49,494 bases of DNA, taken from Candidatus Babelota bacterium (GTDB lineage: Bacteria; Babelota; Babeliae; Babelales; Vermiphilaceae). Each line of letters starts with the position of its first letter. Positions within the stretch are counted from its first letter, which is position 1. A model generated the notes under the pieces. The model did not search any database, was not told the DNA's origin, and was given only the letters and a program-made list of their open reading frames with translations. Shown piece after piece: positions 7,415 to 15,531 of the stretch. Location of the stretch: assembly GCA_018266085.1 (NCBI GenBank), contig JAFEAZ010000020.1, positions 1-49,494 on the forward strand, in the 5' to 3' direction. A program made the translations under genes and the position numbers.

Positions 7415-9349
7415 ATGAAACAATCTACAAAAGTAATGAGTGTATTTGCTGCGCTTTGTGCAATGCAACTACAAGCAGTTCCCTATTACACAGCACGTTC
7501 ACAGAGCGTAAACGCTGCTCGTGAAATGGTTGGCTGGGAAGAAGACATCAACCGCTGCTGCGAAGACCACATGTATGGCAGCTTTAGCATAACACCGGAA
7601 TATACACAAACATTCAGATCAAACCGCATCGCAAGCTGCATCTTTGGCAGTGACTTGGCATGTTCCGATGATTGTGGATCAGCGCTTAAAATACAAGGTA
7701 GTCTTGTAGCTAACCGCGATCCAAAAGCATGGCTTGCTGACTACTTTGGATTGGCAGAAGACTTTGATAGCACAGTGACCTTCAAGCCTCGCATCAGCAA
7801 CTTCTTGGTAGATCTTAACTTCTACTTAGGGTTAGATGAATTGGCATCAGGTTTATATTTCCGCGTACATGCGCCTATCGTGCATACACGTTGGAAGTTA
7901 AATCCTTGTGAAGTGGTTAATGCGCCAGGAACCATCGGCTACCAAGCTGGTTATTTCTCAAGCAACCCTGTTGCAACAAGTGCATTGGCAACCAGCGCAC
8001 TCGATTTCTTCAGTGGTAACGCAGGCGGCACTCACGCTCCTATTCTTACCAACGATGCAACCAGCGCAACTGGTAACGAATCATTCCCTGCCAATGTTAT
8101 CTTCCAACAGTTGGCTGCAAGCAGATGGTCTAGAAACTGCGACGACTGCAGCTCAAGCACCAAGACACGCTTGTCAGACGTTGAGTTCGCACTTGGCTGG
8201 AACTTCTGGTGCAATGAAGATTACTTAATCGGGCTTCAATTGCGTGCATCTGCTCCTACTGGCAACAAACCAAGCAGCAGCTACTTGATGGAACCAATTG
8301 TTGGTTCTGGCGGGTTCTGGAAGCTCGGTGGCGGTCTTGATTTCCACGCAATCTTCTGGAGAAGTGAGTGTGAATCAAGCAGCTTTGGTTTCTACTTAGA
8401 TGCTAATATCCAACATCTTTTTGACACTTGCCAAAAACGTACCTTTGATCTACGCACCAGTGGTACCTCTTGTGTAGTTGGTCAAAACAGCCGTTACATG
8501 TTGGCACAACGTCTTGAGCCAGCAACAACCAATAACAACGGATTCCAATTGACCCCAGCGAACACGCTCGGCGCACAATTTGCAAGCGAATTTGCTCCTG
8601 TTGCAAACCTCACCACATTCAATGTAGATGTGAAGGTTTCTGTAGAAGCTGACATAGCTGCTAAGTTCGCGTACACCAACGGTTGTTTCGGTTTCGATTT
8701 GGGTTATGAATTCTACGGCCGCAGCTGTGAAAAATTCTGCCCTAAAACAAACTGTTCTAACGGCGGCGATCCTTTGAACGGCACAACATGGGCACTTAAA
8801 GGTGACTCACAAGTGTTCGGTTTCTACACTGCTGACCCTACAAGACCTGTAGCGCTTGCTGCAACACAAAGTGCTGCAACAATACACAGCGGCGTTAACA
8901 ACTTCGCTACTGAAGCTACGGTACGACAAAACAGTGTTAACATCGACACACCAGTGCTTGCAACGAATGCACAGGTTTCTCCAACTGACGCAACAGCACA
9001 ACGTTCATCATCAACACCAGTTGGCTTAACGCTAGCAGACGTTCAGTTTGAAGGCACACGTGCGATCAGCAACAAGCTCTTTGCACACTTCAACTACTCA
9101 TGGCGCGACTGTGAAGACTGGACCCCATACCTCGGTATCGGTGGCGAAGTTGAATTTGCAGGTTGTGGATCATGCGGTAGCTCATGCGGTTCATGTGGTA
9201 ACTCATGTGGCAACACCTGCGCTACATCATGTGCTTCAACATGTGCAACCTCATGCGCTAGCTCATGTGGTTCAACCAACACAAGCTGCTCACGTTGTGT
9301 ACCAAGCCAATGGGGTGTTTGGGTTAAAGGCGGCGTGTCGTTTAATTAA
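7415..9349 (+). CDS. Exported cysteine-rich barrel-like outer membrane protein, paralog 1
   Basis: I do not recognise a named family. The protein (644 residues) starts at ATG 7415, with AAGGAG just upstream, rather than at the earlier in-frame ATG. It opens with a signal peptide (MKQSTKVMSVFAALCAM, cleavage near LQA/VPYY). Features shared with the next three genes are RSQSVNAAREMVGW near the mature N-terminus, WLADYFGL, VHAP, APTGNKP, GSGGFWK, GFYLDANIQHLF, NSRYML, WALKGD, and a C-terminal QWGVWVKGGVSFN. Many alternating polar and aromatic stretches suggest a beta barrel. Residues about 583-628 are packed with cysteines (repeats such as CGSC and CATSC). A terminator follows. By analogy to chlamydial envelope proteins it may be a disulfide-linked major surface protein; that is inference. 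Confidence 0.8.
   Translation: MKQSTKVMSVFAALCAMQLQAVPYYTARSQSVNAAREMVGWEEDINRCCEDHMYGSFSITPEYTQTFRSNRIASCIFGSDLACSDDCGSALKIQGSLVANRDPKAWLADYFGLAEDFDSTVTFKPRISNFLVDLNFYLGLDELASGLYFRVHAPIVHTRWKLNPCEVVNAPGTIGYQAGYFSSNPVATSALATSALDFFSGNAGGTHAPILTNDATSATGNESFPANVIFQQLAASRWSRNCDDCSSSTKTRLSDVEFALGWNFWCNEDYLIGLQLRASAPTGNKPSSSYLMEPIVGSGGFWKLGGGLDFHAIFWRSECESSSFGFYLDANIQHLFDTCQKRTFDLRTSGTSCVVGQNSRYMLAQRLEPATTNNNGFQLTPANTLGAQFASEFAPVANLTTFNVDVKVSVEADIAAKFAYTNGCFGFDLGYEFYGRSCEKFCPKTNCSNGGDPLNGTTWALKGDSQVFGFYTADPTRPVALAATQSAATIHSGVNNFATEATVRQNSVNIDTPVLATNAQVSPTDATAQRSSSTPVGLTLADVQFEGTRAISNKLFAHFNYSWRDCEDWTPYLGIGGEVEFAGCGSCGSSCGSCGNSCGNTCATSCASTCATSCASSCGSTNTSCSRCVPSQWGVWVKGGVSFN
9163..9299 (+). repeat. 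Short in-frame repeat TCATGYG encoding a Cys-rich tail
   Basis: Within paralog 1 the unit TCATGYG recurs at 9170, 9182, 9191, 9203, 9227, 9251 and 9263, always at multiples of three bases. It encodes a Ser-Cys-Gly/Ala pattern. Such direct repeats can expand or contract in frame by slippage and vary the number of cysteines. Paralogs 2 and 3 have cysteine-rich tails at the same place without the clear DNA repeat. Confidence 0.75.
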
Positions 9350-9399
9350 TGATTTGTCGATTCTATAGGCATCTATAGTGACAAACCAAAACTAGTACT

Positions 9400-9432
9400 A
9401 AAGGGCTCAGTCGTAAGACCGAGCCCTTTTTC
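9400..9432 (+). terminator. Rho-independent terminator after paralog 1
   Basis: AAGGGCTC (9401-9408) pairs with GAGCCCTT (9421-9428). Three more pairs lie inside around a GTAA loop, and a T run follows. It stands 50 bases after the stop of paralog 1 and ends 18 bases before the ATG of paralog 2, so paralog 2 would be expressed mainly by read-through. Confidence 0.85.
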
Positions 9433-9449
9433 GTAAATCGAGGGGTGTA

Positions 9450-11327
9450 ATGAAGCAGCTTTTAAGAAGAGCATTAGTAGGCATCGGCTTGAGCGTGACG
9501 TGCGTACACGCGATTCCTTTTTACACGATGCGTTCACAAAGCGTCAATATCGCACGAGAGATGGTTGGTTGGGAACAGGAGATTAATCGCTGCTCGGCAG
9601 ATGATCAGTGGTATAGCAGCTTGAGCATAACGCCTGAGTATGCACAAAGCTTTAACCCGAACAGCATCACCAAATGCCTGTTTGCACCCGATCTGTGTCG
9701 TGACGATCAAGGTGGGCTCCTGTTACGTATACAAGGTAGCCTGTTTCCCAATAGAATGCCTCAAGCATGGCTTGCGGATTATTTTGGCTTGCCAGAAGAT
9801 TTTAATGGCAGCATCAGATTTAACCCGCGCATCAGCAATATTATAGTCGATATTAACTGGTATGTGGGGCTTGATAATCTGTTGTCTGGTCTTTATGTGC
9901 GTGTGCATGCACCTTTAGTGCGTACAAGCTGGCAGTTGAATCCGTGTGAAACGAGTGACAAGGGAGTGCGTGGGTATCCAGCCGGTTATTTCACTGGAGC
10001 ACTGGCACCAGGTATTGATCAGTCAAACGTAGTGCCGAATGCCAATCTAGTCAGTCGCGCGCTCGATTTTTTTAATGGGACCGGTGCGCCTGTTAACTTG
10101 CTCAATGATACATCAGTAGCAACGGGCAATCCATCATTGCCTGCTGAAGTTACCTTTCAAAAGCTAGCATGTAGCAGATGGTCAACCCATTGTGGTTGCG
10201 GTGCCACCACTCAAACGCGTCTATCTGATATCGAAACGGCGCTGGGTTGGAATTTTGTCTGTAATGATCGTTGGCTTCTTGGTACATCGGTGCGCTTTTC
10301 TGCTCCTACCGGTGGCAAGCCATGCAGTTGTTATCTGTTTGAGCCTGTCGTAGGTTCTGGCGGTTTTTGGAAATTTGGTGGAGGGCTTGATTTCCATGCG
10401 GTGCTTTGGAGCAACGAGTGCGAATCGGAGAGTCTAGGTTTTTATCTTGATGCCAATATACAACATCTGTTTGCTGCCACGCAACAACGTTGTTTCGATC
10501 TCTGTACCAGCAGCACTGTAGCTTCAGGGCAAAACAGCCGCTATATGTTAGCTCAACGATTAGAGCCAGTGCCAGCAGGTAATCCATATCCGCTCGAGCC
10601 GGCAAACAGTAACCATGTTCAGTTTGCCAGTGAGTTTGCACCGGTAGCAAATATCACCAAAAGTATCGTGGATGTAAAAATTTCCGTGGAAGCTGATATT
10701 GCAGCTCAATTTGTATATACGAACAACAACATTGAATGGGACCTCGGTTACAACCTCTATGCGCGTAGCTGTGAAAAGATCTGTTTTAAAAGAAGTTGTA
10801 CCGCGCAAGCCTTAGATGGTGTAACTTGGGCCTTAAAAGGGGATAGTGAAGTATTTGGATTTAGTGCCTTGGTTGGTAATCCTATAGCGCTTGCAGCAAC
10901 ACAAAGCAAAGCGACTATTCATGCGGGAGTTAATAATTTTGTTACCAACATCATAACAAGACAAAACACGCTCAATATCGACAATCCAGAGGACAGCACA
11001 AATGCTTTCGATGCTGTCAGTGCCGTATTACCACAACGGACATCAAACCCCATTGTTGGCATTACTTGTAATGATCTGAATTTTGCAGGTACGCGTGCGT
11101 TAACACACAAAATCTTTACGCATCTTAGCTATACATGGCATGACGCCTGCGATTGGACCCCTTATCTAGGTATCGGTTGCGAAGTGGAATTCTCTGGCTG
11201 TAGTTCCTGCAGCGCAACGTGTAGTAAGTCTTGCTCGTCATCAGGTGACGCCTGTGGCCAAAGCTGCTTCTGTTGTGTGCCAAGTCAATGGGGCGTTTGG
11301 GTGAAGGGTGGGCTGTCCTTTAACTAA
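9450..11327 (+). CDS. Exported cysteine-rich barrel-like outer membrane protein, paralog 2
   Basis: This 625-residue protein is the closest relative of paralog 1. It has a signal peptide (MKQLLRRALVGIGLSVTCVHA, then IPFYTMRSQSVNIAREMVGW), the same internal blocks (LADYFGLPEDF, YPAGYF, APTGGKP, GSGGFWKFGGGLDFH, FYLDANIQHLF) and the C-terminal GVWVKGGLSFN. The tail before the last strand is again rich in cysteine (CSSCSATCSKSC, then CFCC). GAGGGG precedes the ATG by about five bases. No promoter is visible in the short gap after the terminator, so expression is probably lower than that of paralog 1. The function is unknown; an outer membrane barrel is the best guess. Confidence 0.78.
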   Translation: MKQLLRRALVGIGLSVTCVHAIPFYTMRSQSVNIAREMVGWEQEINRCSADDQWYSSLSITPEYAQSFNPNSITKCLFAPDLCRDDQGGLLLRIQGSLFPNRMPQAWLADYFGLPEDFNGSIRFNPRISNIIVDINWYVGLDNLLSGLYVRVHAPLVRTSWQLNPCETSDKGVRGYPAGYFTGALAPGIDQSNVVPNANLVSRALDFFNGTGAPVNLLNDTSVATGNPSLPAEVTFQKLACSRWSTHCGCGATTQTRLSDIETALGWNFVCNDRWLLGTSVRFSAPTGGKPCSCYLFEPVVGSGGFWKFGGGLDFHAVLWSNECESESLGFYLDANIQHLFAATQQRCFDLCTSSTVASGQNSRYMLAQRLEPVPAGNPYPLEPANSNHVQFASEFAPVANITKSIVDVKISVEADIAAQFVYTNNNIEWDLGYNLYARSCEKICFKRSCTAQALDGVTWALKGDSEVFGFSALVGNPIALAATQSKATIHAGVNNFVTNIITRQNTLNIDNPEDSTNAFDAVSAVLPQRTSNPIVGITCNDLNFAGTRALTHKIFTHLSYTWHDACDWTPYLGIGCEVEFSGCSSCSATCSKSCSSSGDACGQSCFCCVPSQWGVWVKGGLSFN

Positions 11328-11459
11328 TGTACATGCGCACGTGTGCACACGGGGCAAAGCTCTTGCGGCCAAACCTTGTGTGTACGGTAGCAACGGGAGT
11401 ACTGTTTAGTATGAACTTATGAACGAATGGGCTTTTTACGGCGTATAAGGACGATTACC

Positions 11460-13304
11460 ATGATGCACATGAAATCTCTTGCGATACTAAGTCGATCTTG
11501 GTCTGGACCCATATTGTTTTTCCTTCTGTTGGTGCGTGTATGCTTTGTGCAGGGTAATCCATTTTATGATTTTCGATCACAAAGTGTGAACTTTGCGCGA
11601 GATTTGGCGGGGCGACAACTCTTTATGGCCGACTGTGGCAACGGATCGATGCGTGGATTTATGACGCTCACGCCGGCCTACACGCAGTCCTTTAGAGGAG
11701 ACAAGTTAGCCGCCTGTTTATTTGGCAACACGGTTAACACCGAATGTACGCCGGGCGTTATTCGGGTTCAAGGTAGCTTAGTAGATCGTAGAGATCCATT
11801 GGCATGGCTTGCTGACTATTTCGGTTTGCCAACCGATTTTGATGGTTCATTGTTCATAGATCCACAGATTAAGACATTTCTGTTGGATTTTGGCGGTTAT
11901 GTAGCGCTCGATAACCTGCTGCAAGGGCTGTATGTCTGGGTGCATGCTCCATTGGTATGCACGCAGTGGGATCTCAATCTCTGCGAGCGTAGCAGCAAGG
12001 GTGTCGCTGGGTATCCGGCAGGCTATTTTAATGCGATTGCCACCGGTACGGAACAAGCCTATCGAGGAGCAGACAACAATGAGTTGCTTTCTTGCGCATT
12101 GGACTTTTTAGGGCGCAAGCAGGTTCCCAATCTTGGCCCTGGCGCTAGTATGCATCCTTTATGTTGCAGCAGGCTCTCAAGTGCTGATCATGTGCGTAAA
12201 AAGATAGGCGTAGCGGATCTGCTTGCAACGGTAGGATGGAATTTTGCCTGTGCTTGCGATTACCATATGGGCATTACTCTGCATCTGTCGGCACCGGTAG
12301 GCAATAAACCGGATCCTGATTTTCTCTTCGATCCTATTATTGGTTCCGGTGGGCACTGGAAGTTGGGTGCAGGAGCCCATATGCATGTAGCTCTGTGGAG
12401 AAATGAACAGGATACGGCAGAGCTGGGATTCTATCTTGACGGGTATGGGCAGCATCTTTTTAACGCAACGCAAAAACGGTGCTTCGATCTGTGTGGCAAG
12501 CAGAATAGTCGCTATATGCTCGCAGCCCGTTTGGGGCAAGAGCAGGCAACGCCTGCATTGATTGCTCCGTGCAATACGGGCTTATCGTTCCAGAATGAGT
12601 ATGCGCCTGTCGCTTTCTTGACCGCAACACAGGTCAATGTGAGTGTTGCGGTAGAAGGGGATTTTGTAGCGACGCTTGTCCACCGTTACAAAGGCGCCAA
12701 TTTCACCTTAGGGTACAATTATTGGGCGCGCACCTGTGACCGTATTTACCAGAAAAATAGGTGTTGTCCGCTGCGTCTTGAAACGGAGCGATGGGCATTA
12801 AAAGGGGATGCGCAGATGATAGGGTTTGAAGAGTTTACCAATAATCCTGTGCGTCTTGCGGCAACCGAATCGAATGCCACTATAACCACCGGTACGAATC
12901 TGTTTACCGATACGACCAGTAGAGCGAACAATCGTATTGATCATCCTTGTGCTGCCATGACGGAGGCAGAAAATGTTGTTGATCTGCCTAACAGCAGCAC
13001 CGAAACAAAAAGCTCAAACCCGCCGGTCTTGTTAACTTACAGCGACGTTAATTTTTCGGGTACGCAAGGCTCAAGTAATAAGATTTTTGCACATATTGAG
13101 TACGCCTGGGACTGGTGTGACAAGCTATCGGGACATCTTGGTATTGGTGGCGAGATTGAATTTACAAATCAAGATCTATGCCAGGATGATTGTAATGTCG
13201 GCTGCAAAAAAGTATGCAACGGATGTGCTAAACCTGGATCGTGTGAATTTTGTGCGCTTAACCAATGGGGTTTATGGATCAAGGGCAGTATACAGTTTGA
13301 TTAA
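11460..13304 (+). CDS. Exported cysteine-rich barrel-like outer membrane protein, paralog 3
   Basis: This 614-residue member of the tandem family is more diverged. I chose the ATG at 11460 because AAGGA lies eight bases upstream; an ATG at 11427 without a good site would add eleven residues. A long hydrophobic signal segment (GPILFFLLLVRVCFV) is followed by NPFYDFRSQSVNFARD. Shared blocks remain (LADYFGLPTDF, YPAGYF, APVGNKPD, GSGGHWKLG, FYLDGYGQHLF, WALKGDAQMIGF), and the C-terminus is QWGLWIKGSIQFD. A cysteine-rich region (CQDDCNVGCKKVC) precedes the final strand. It is separated from paralog 2 by 132 bases with no clear terminator. Confidence 0.76.
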   Translation: MMHMKSLAILSRSWSGPILFFLLLVRVCFVQGNPFYDFRSQSVNFARDLAGRQLFMADCGNGSMRGFMTLTPAYTQSFRGDKLAACLFGNTVNTECTPGVIRVQGSLVDRRDPLAWLADYFGLPTDFDGSLFIDPQIKTFLLDFGGYVALDNLLQGLYVWVHAPLVCTQWDLNLCERSSKGVAGYPAGYFNAIATGTEQAYRGADNNELLSCALDFLGRKQVPNLGPGASMHPLCCSRLSSADHVRKKIGVADLLATVGWNFACACDYHMGITLHLSAPVGNKPDPDFLFDPIIGSGGHWKLGAGAHMHVALWRNEQDTAELGFYLDGYGQHLFNATQKRCFDLCGKQNSRYMLAARLGQEQATPALIAPCNTGLSFQNEYAPVAFLTATQVNVSVAVEGDFVATLVHRYKGANFTLGYNYWARTCDRIYQKNRCCPLRLETERWALKGDAQMIGFEEFTNNPVRLAATESNATITTGTNLFTDTTSRANNRIDHPCAAMTEAENVVDLPNSSTETKSSNPPVLLTYSDVNFSGTQGSSNKIFAHIEYAWDWCDKLSGHLGIGGEIEFTNQDLCQDDCNVGCKKVCNGCAKPGSCEFCALNQWGLWIKGSIQFD

Positions 13305-13616
13305 AAGAGGAGCGCTTGGAGAATGGACTACCGTGAAATAGCTTAAGATTATCTAACAATGCCATGTTCTTCTTACCCGTCATCCCTGCCTCCGCAGGGA
13401 TAACGATAAAAGTAAGAAAGTTAGTAACAGGTTTGATGATTGCTTAAGCCTGTGGTTATCATTTTGTAAGCAATCGATGTAAAAACTCTTGTGAGCTCTA
13501 TTGATCCTGTAGTACCGTAAACGTGTCCCGAAGTAGCCTTCTCCTATGTTCTACGAATTTTCGAAGAACACGTCGGCGAAGTCGGATAGTCAACCGCGTT
13601 CAGCAGGAGAATCGTC
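13305..13616. other. 312-base gap with two palindromes
   Basis: No gene is seen. It contains the palindrome at 13378-13405, described separately, and a second hairpin, GTTCTACGAA with its near-complement ending at 13569 (13548-13569), 47 bases before the next ATG. The sequence around 13528-13590 (GAAGTAG and GGCGAAGTCGG) recalls tails I associate with mobile elements in candidate-phyla genomes, but I cannot confirm this. Confidence 0.4.
13378..13405. repeat. Imperfect palindrome, REP-like or terminator
   Basis: CGTCATCCCTGC and GCAGGGATAACG pair over eleven bases with one mismatch around a CTCC loop. The core ATCCCTGC..GCAGGGAT resembles short dispersed palindromes found in many bacteria. 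No second copy was seen in this window. It could serve as a terminator for paralog 3, 74 bases upstream, although no strong T run follows. Confidence 0.55.
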
Positions 13617-15176
13617 ATGAAAAAATTGTATCTACTCGTTGCCGTCTATGCGTTGGCACTGACGTGTCATGTGCACGCGATTTTTGTTGCGCTGCAAGGA
13701 CAAACATTCTTGAGTCCGCGGTCACAAGGTACCGATGCTGCGCGTGATATTGTCGGCTGGCATGAAACGATCAATCCAGTCGGCAAGCAGGGCTGGTACC
13801 AATCATGGGCAATAACGCCTTCGTATCAACGTTCATTTCGTGATAACCAATTGGCAGAATATTTTTTTGGCACGAGTGTGTTAGGTATTACGGGGAGTCA
13901 AGTCGAGACACGCAAAGATACCGATCTGTTAGCAGACTATTTTGGCTTGTCACCCAAGTTCCAAAGTGTGGTGTGCGTAAAACCTGAAGTGCAAAATGTG
14001 GTGGCCGATGTGGCATGGTATGGAGGGCATAATAATTTTTTTGCATCGGTACATGCGCCGCTTACCTGGACCAAATCGATCGTTGATCTGCATGAGAACG
14101 TGTTTGACCCTGGTTGCTCAACGCCATTTCCAGCAGAGTATATGGACTTTGCACCAGTCGTTGCGCCATATAACTGTTTTTCAACTGCTGTTCGTGGTAC
14201 AGAATCATATGGCCAAGTAGAGCGCCTACGTTCTGGAAAAATCGGTTGTCCTCATACCAAATGGGGCTGTGCTGACGTTCATATCAATGTTGGTGGTTAC
14301 GCCGTAAAAAATGAGCGAGGCCGATGTGGTCTGATGGGGCGCTTGGTTGTTCCAACGGGCAACCGACCCGACAATGAATTCTTGTTTGAGCCTGTTGTTG
14401 GGAATGGTAGACATGTAGAGCTCGGCTTTGGTCTCACCGGCGCAACGCTCGTGTGGGAGCAGGATGGCGAGCAGCGTCTCGATGTGCTTATCGATGCAAA
14501 CGTTATGCACTTTTTTAAAACGCATCAAAAACGCTCTTTCGATTTGATCGGTACTGGTACATGGCAGCGGGTTGGTAACTGGGGCAGTCGTTACATGCTC
14601 GCTAAAAAATTTAATGAAGATGGTAACTACAGTGGTGTCACCGTGCCATTAATTAACGCCACCACCGTGCCCGTTGATATACGGGTGACCATTCAAGTTG
14701 ATATGGTGCTCATGCTTGCCTATATGTATAAAGATTTTGGGATCGATCTTGGTTACGATGGTTGGATTCGTAGTAAAGAACATCTAAGCTGTCCATGTTT
14801 TCCAGAAAGAACCTATGCACTGAAAGGCATACAAAATGTGACTGGCCTTGGCGTGCTCAGTAACGCGACGCAAAGTCATGCAACGATCAATGGGAATCTC
14901 TTTGCTGATCAAGCATTGCTTGAGGACGACCCATCGCCGGTCTTTATACGCCAACATGATCTGAATGTGTACTCAGCAGAAGCGCCCCTTGCTTATTCAC
15001 ACAAAATCTTCTGGCATATCTACAAGACATGGTATGAAGAGTGTCCGATGCAGGCGCATTTCGGCTGGGGCGGTTTTGTAGAGTTTGAAGGGCAGTTGCC
15101 AAACCATCTGCAAACGAACCGCAGCAGTATTTCGCAATGGGGTATGTGGCTCAAGGCTGGTGTCGCGTATTCGTGA
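13617..15176 (+). CDS. Exported barrel-like outer membrane protein, paralog 4
   Basis: The fourth and shortest member (519 residues) keeps a signal peptide (MKKLYLLVAVYALALTCHVHA), the N-terminal motif PRSQGTDAARDIVGW, LADYFGL, VHAPLTW, VPTGNRPD, GSRYMLAKKF and YALKG, and the C-terminal SQWGMWLKAGVAYS. It has lost the cysteine-rich tail and has fewer cysteines overall. AGGAG lies eight bases upstream of the ATG. It is followed by a strong terminator that closes the array. The sequence shows stepwise divergence from paralogs 1 and 2 by duplication and deletion. The function is unknown; surface exposure is inferred. Confidence 0.76.
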   Translation: MKKLYLLVAVYALALTCHVHAIFVALQGQTFLSPRSQGTDAARDIVGWHETINPVGKQGWYQSWAITPSYQRSFRDNQLAEYFFGTSVLGITGSQVETRKDTDLLADYFGLSPKFQSVVCVKPEVQNVVADVAWYGGHNNFFASVHAPLTWTKSIVDLHENVFDPGCSTPFPAEYMDFAPVVAPYNCFSTAVRGTESYGQVERLRSGKIGCPHTKWGCADVHINVGGYAVKNERGRCGLMGRLVVPTGNRPDNEFLFEPVVGNGRHVELGFGLTGATLVWEQDGEQRLDVLIDANVMHFFKTHQKRSFDLIGTGTWQRVGNWGSRYMLAKKFNEDGNYSGVTVPLINATTVPVDIRVTIQVDMVLMLAYMYKDFGIDLGYDGWIRSKEHLSCPCFPERTYALKGIQNVTGLGVLSNATQSHATINGNLFADQALLEDDPSPVFIRQHDLNVYSAEAPLAYSHKIFWHIYKTWYEECPMQAHFGWGGFVEFEGQLPNHLQTNRSSISQWGMWLKAGVAYS

Positions 15177-15210
15177 TAGTATGTTTGTGTTGATCACGCT
15201 ATACAACAGA

Positions 15211-15243
15211 AAAGGTCCGCCTTGTTTAGGGTGGACCTTTTTT
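15211..15243 (+). terminator. Rho-independent terminator closing the paralog array
   Basis: AAAGGTCCGCC (15211-15221) pairs with GGTGGACCTTT (15230-15240), including one G-T pair, around an eight-base loop. A T run follows on the plus strand. It lies between paralog 4 and the convergent acpP, and its A-rich left arm could also serve the minus strand. Confidence 0.85.
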
Positions 15244-15277
15244 AGTATGTTCAAAAAAGATAGTGCTGAAATGCGGA

Positions 15278-15529
15278 TTACAGCGTGCGTCGCTCTTGCA
15301 CATAATCGACAACATCACGGAGCGTAGACATCTTTTCCGCATCTTGATCGTTAATTTCGATGCCGAAAGTTTCTTCAAGCTTCATAATGATTTGAACCAT
15401 GTCGAGCGAATCGGCGCCAAGCTCTTGAAAGGTGGCCGTTTCATTGACGCGTTCACGGTCAACTTTAAGCTCTTGCGCAATAAGAGTAACAATACGGTCG
15501 AATGTATCTTGTCTTGCAAATGATGCCAT
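15278..15529 (-). CDS. acpP: Acyl carrier protein
   Basis: The 83-residue protein is a typical acyl carrier protein. The phosphopantetheine attachment serine lies in GADSLDM, followed by KLEETFGIEI and a final helix (TLRDVVDYVQ). It carries growing acyl chains in fatty acid synthesis and supplies acyl groups to PlsX-type enzymes. It follows fabD with only two bases between the genes, so they are co-transcribed. AGGA lies nine bases before the ATG. An intact ACP beside a FabD with substituted catalytic residues is notable. The short N-terminal extension before the first helix is ordinary. Confidence 0.96.
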   Translation of the reverse strand: MASFARQDTFDRIVTLIAQELKVDRERVNETATFQELGADSLDMVQIIMKLEETFGIEINDQDAEKMSTLRDVVDYVQERRTL

Positions 15530-15531
15530 CT

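Noticed and set aside
9094-9282. Histidine/glutamate-rich minus-strand frame with repeats
   Set aside because: It is the antisense shadow of the cysteine-rich repeat of paralog 1.
9163-9299. Repeat array considered as CRISPR
   Set aside because: Units are 7 bases, in frame inside a gene, and spacers are not unique; no cas genes are present in the window.
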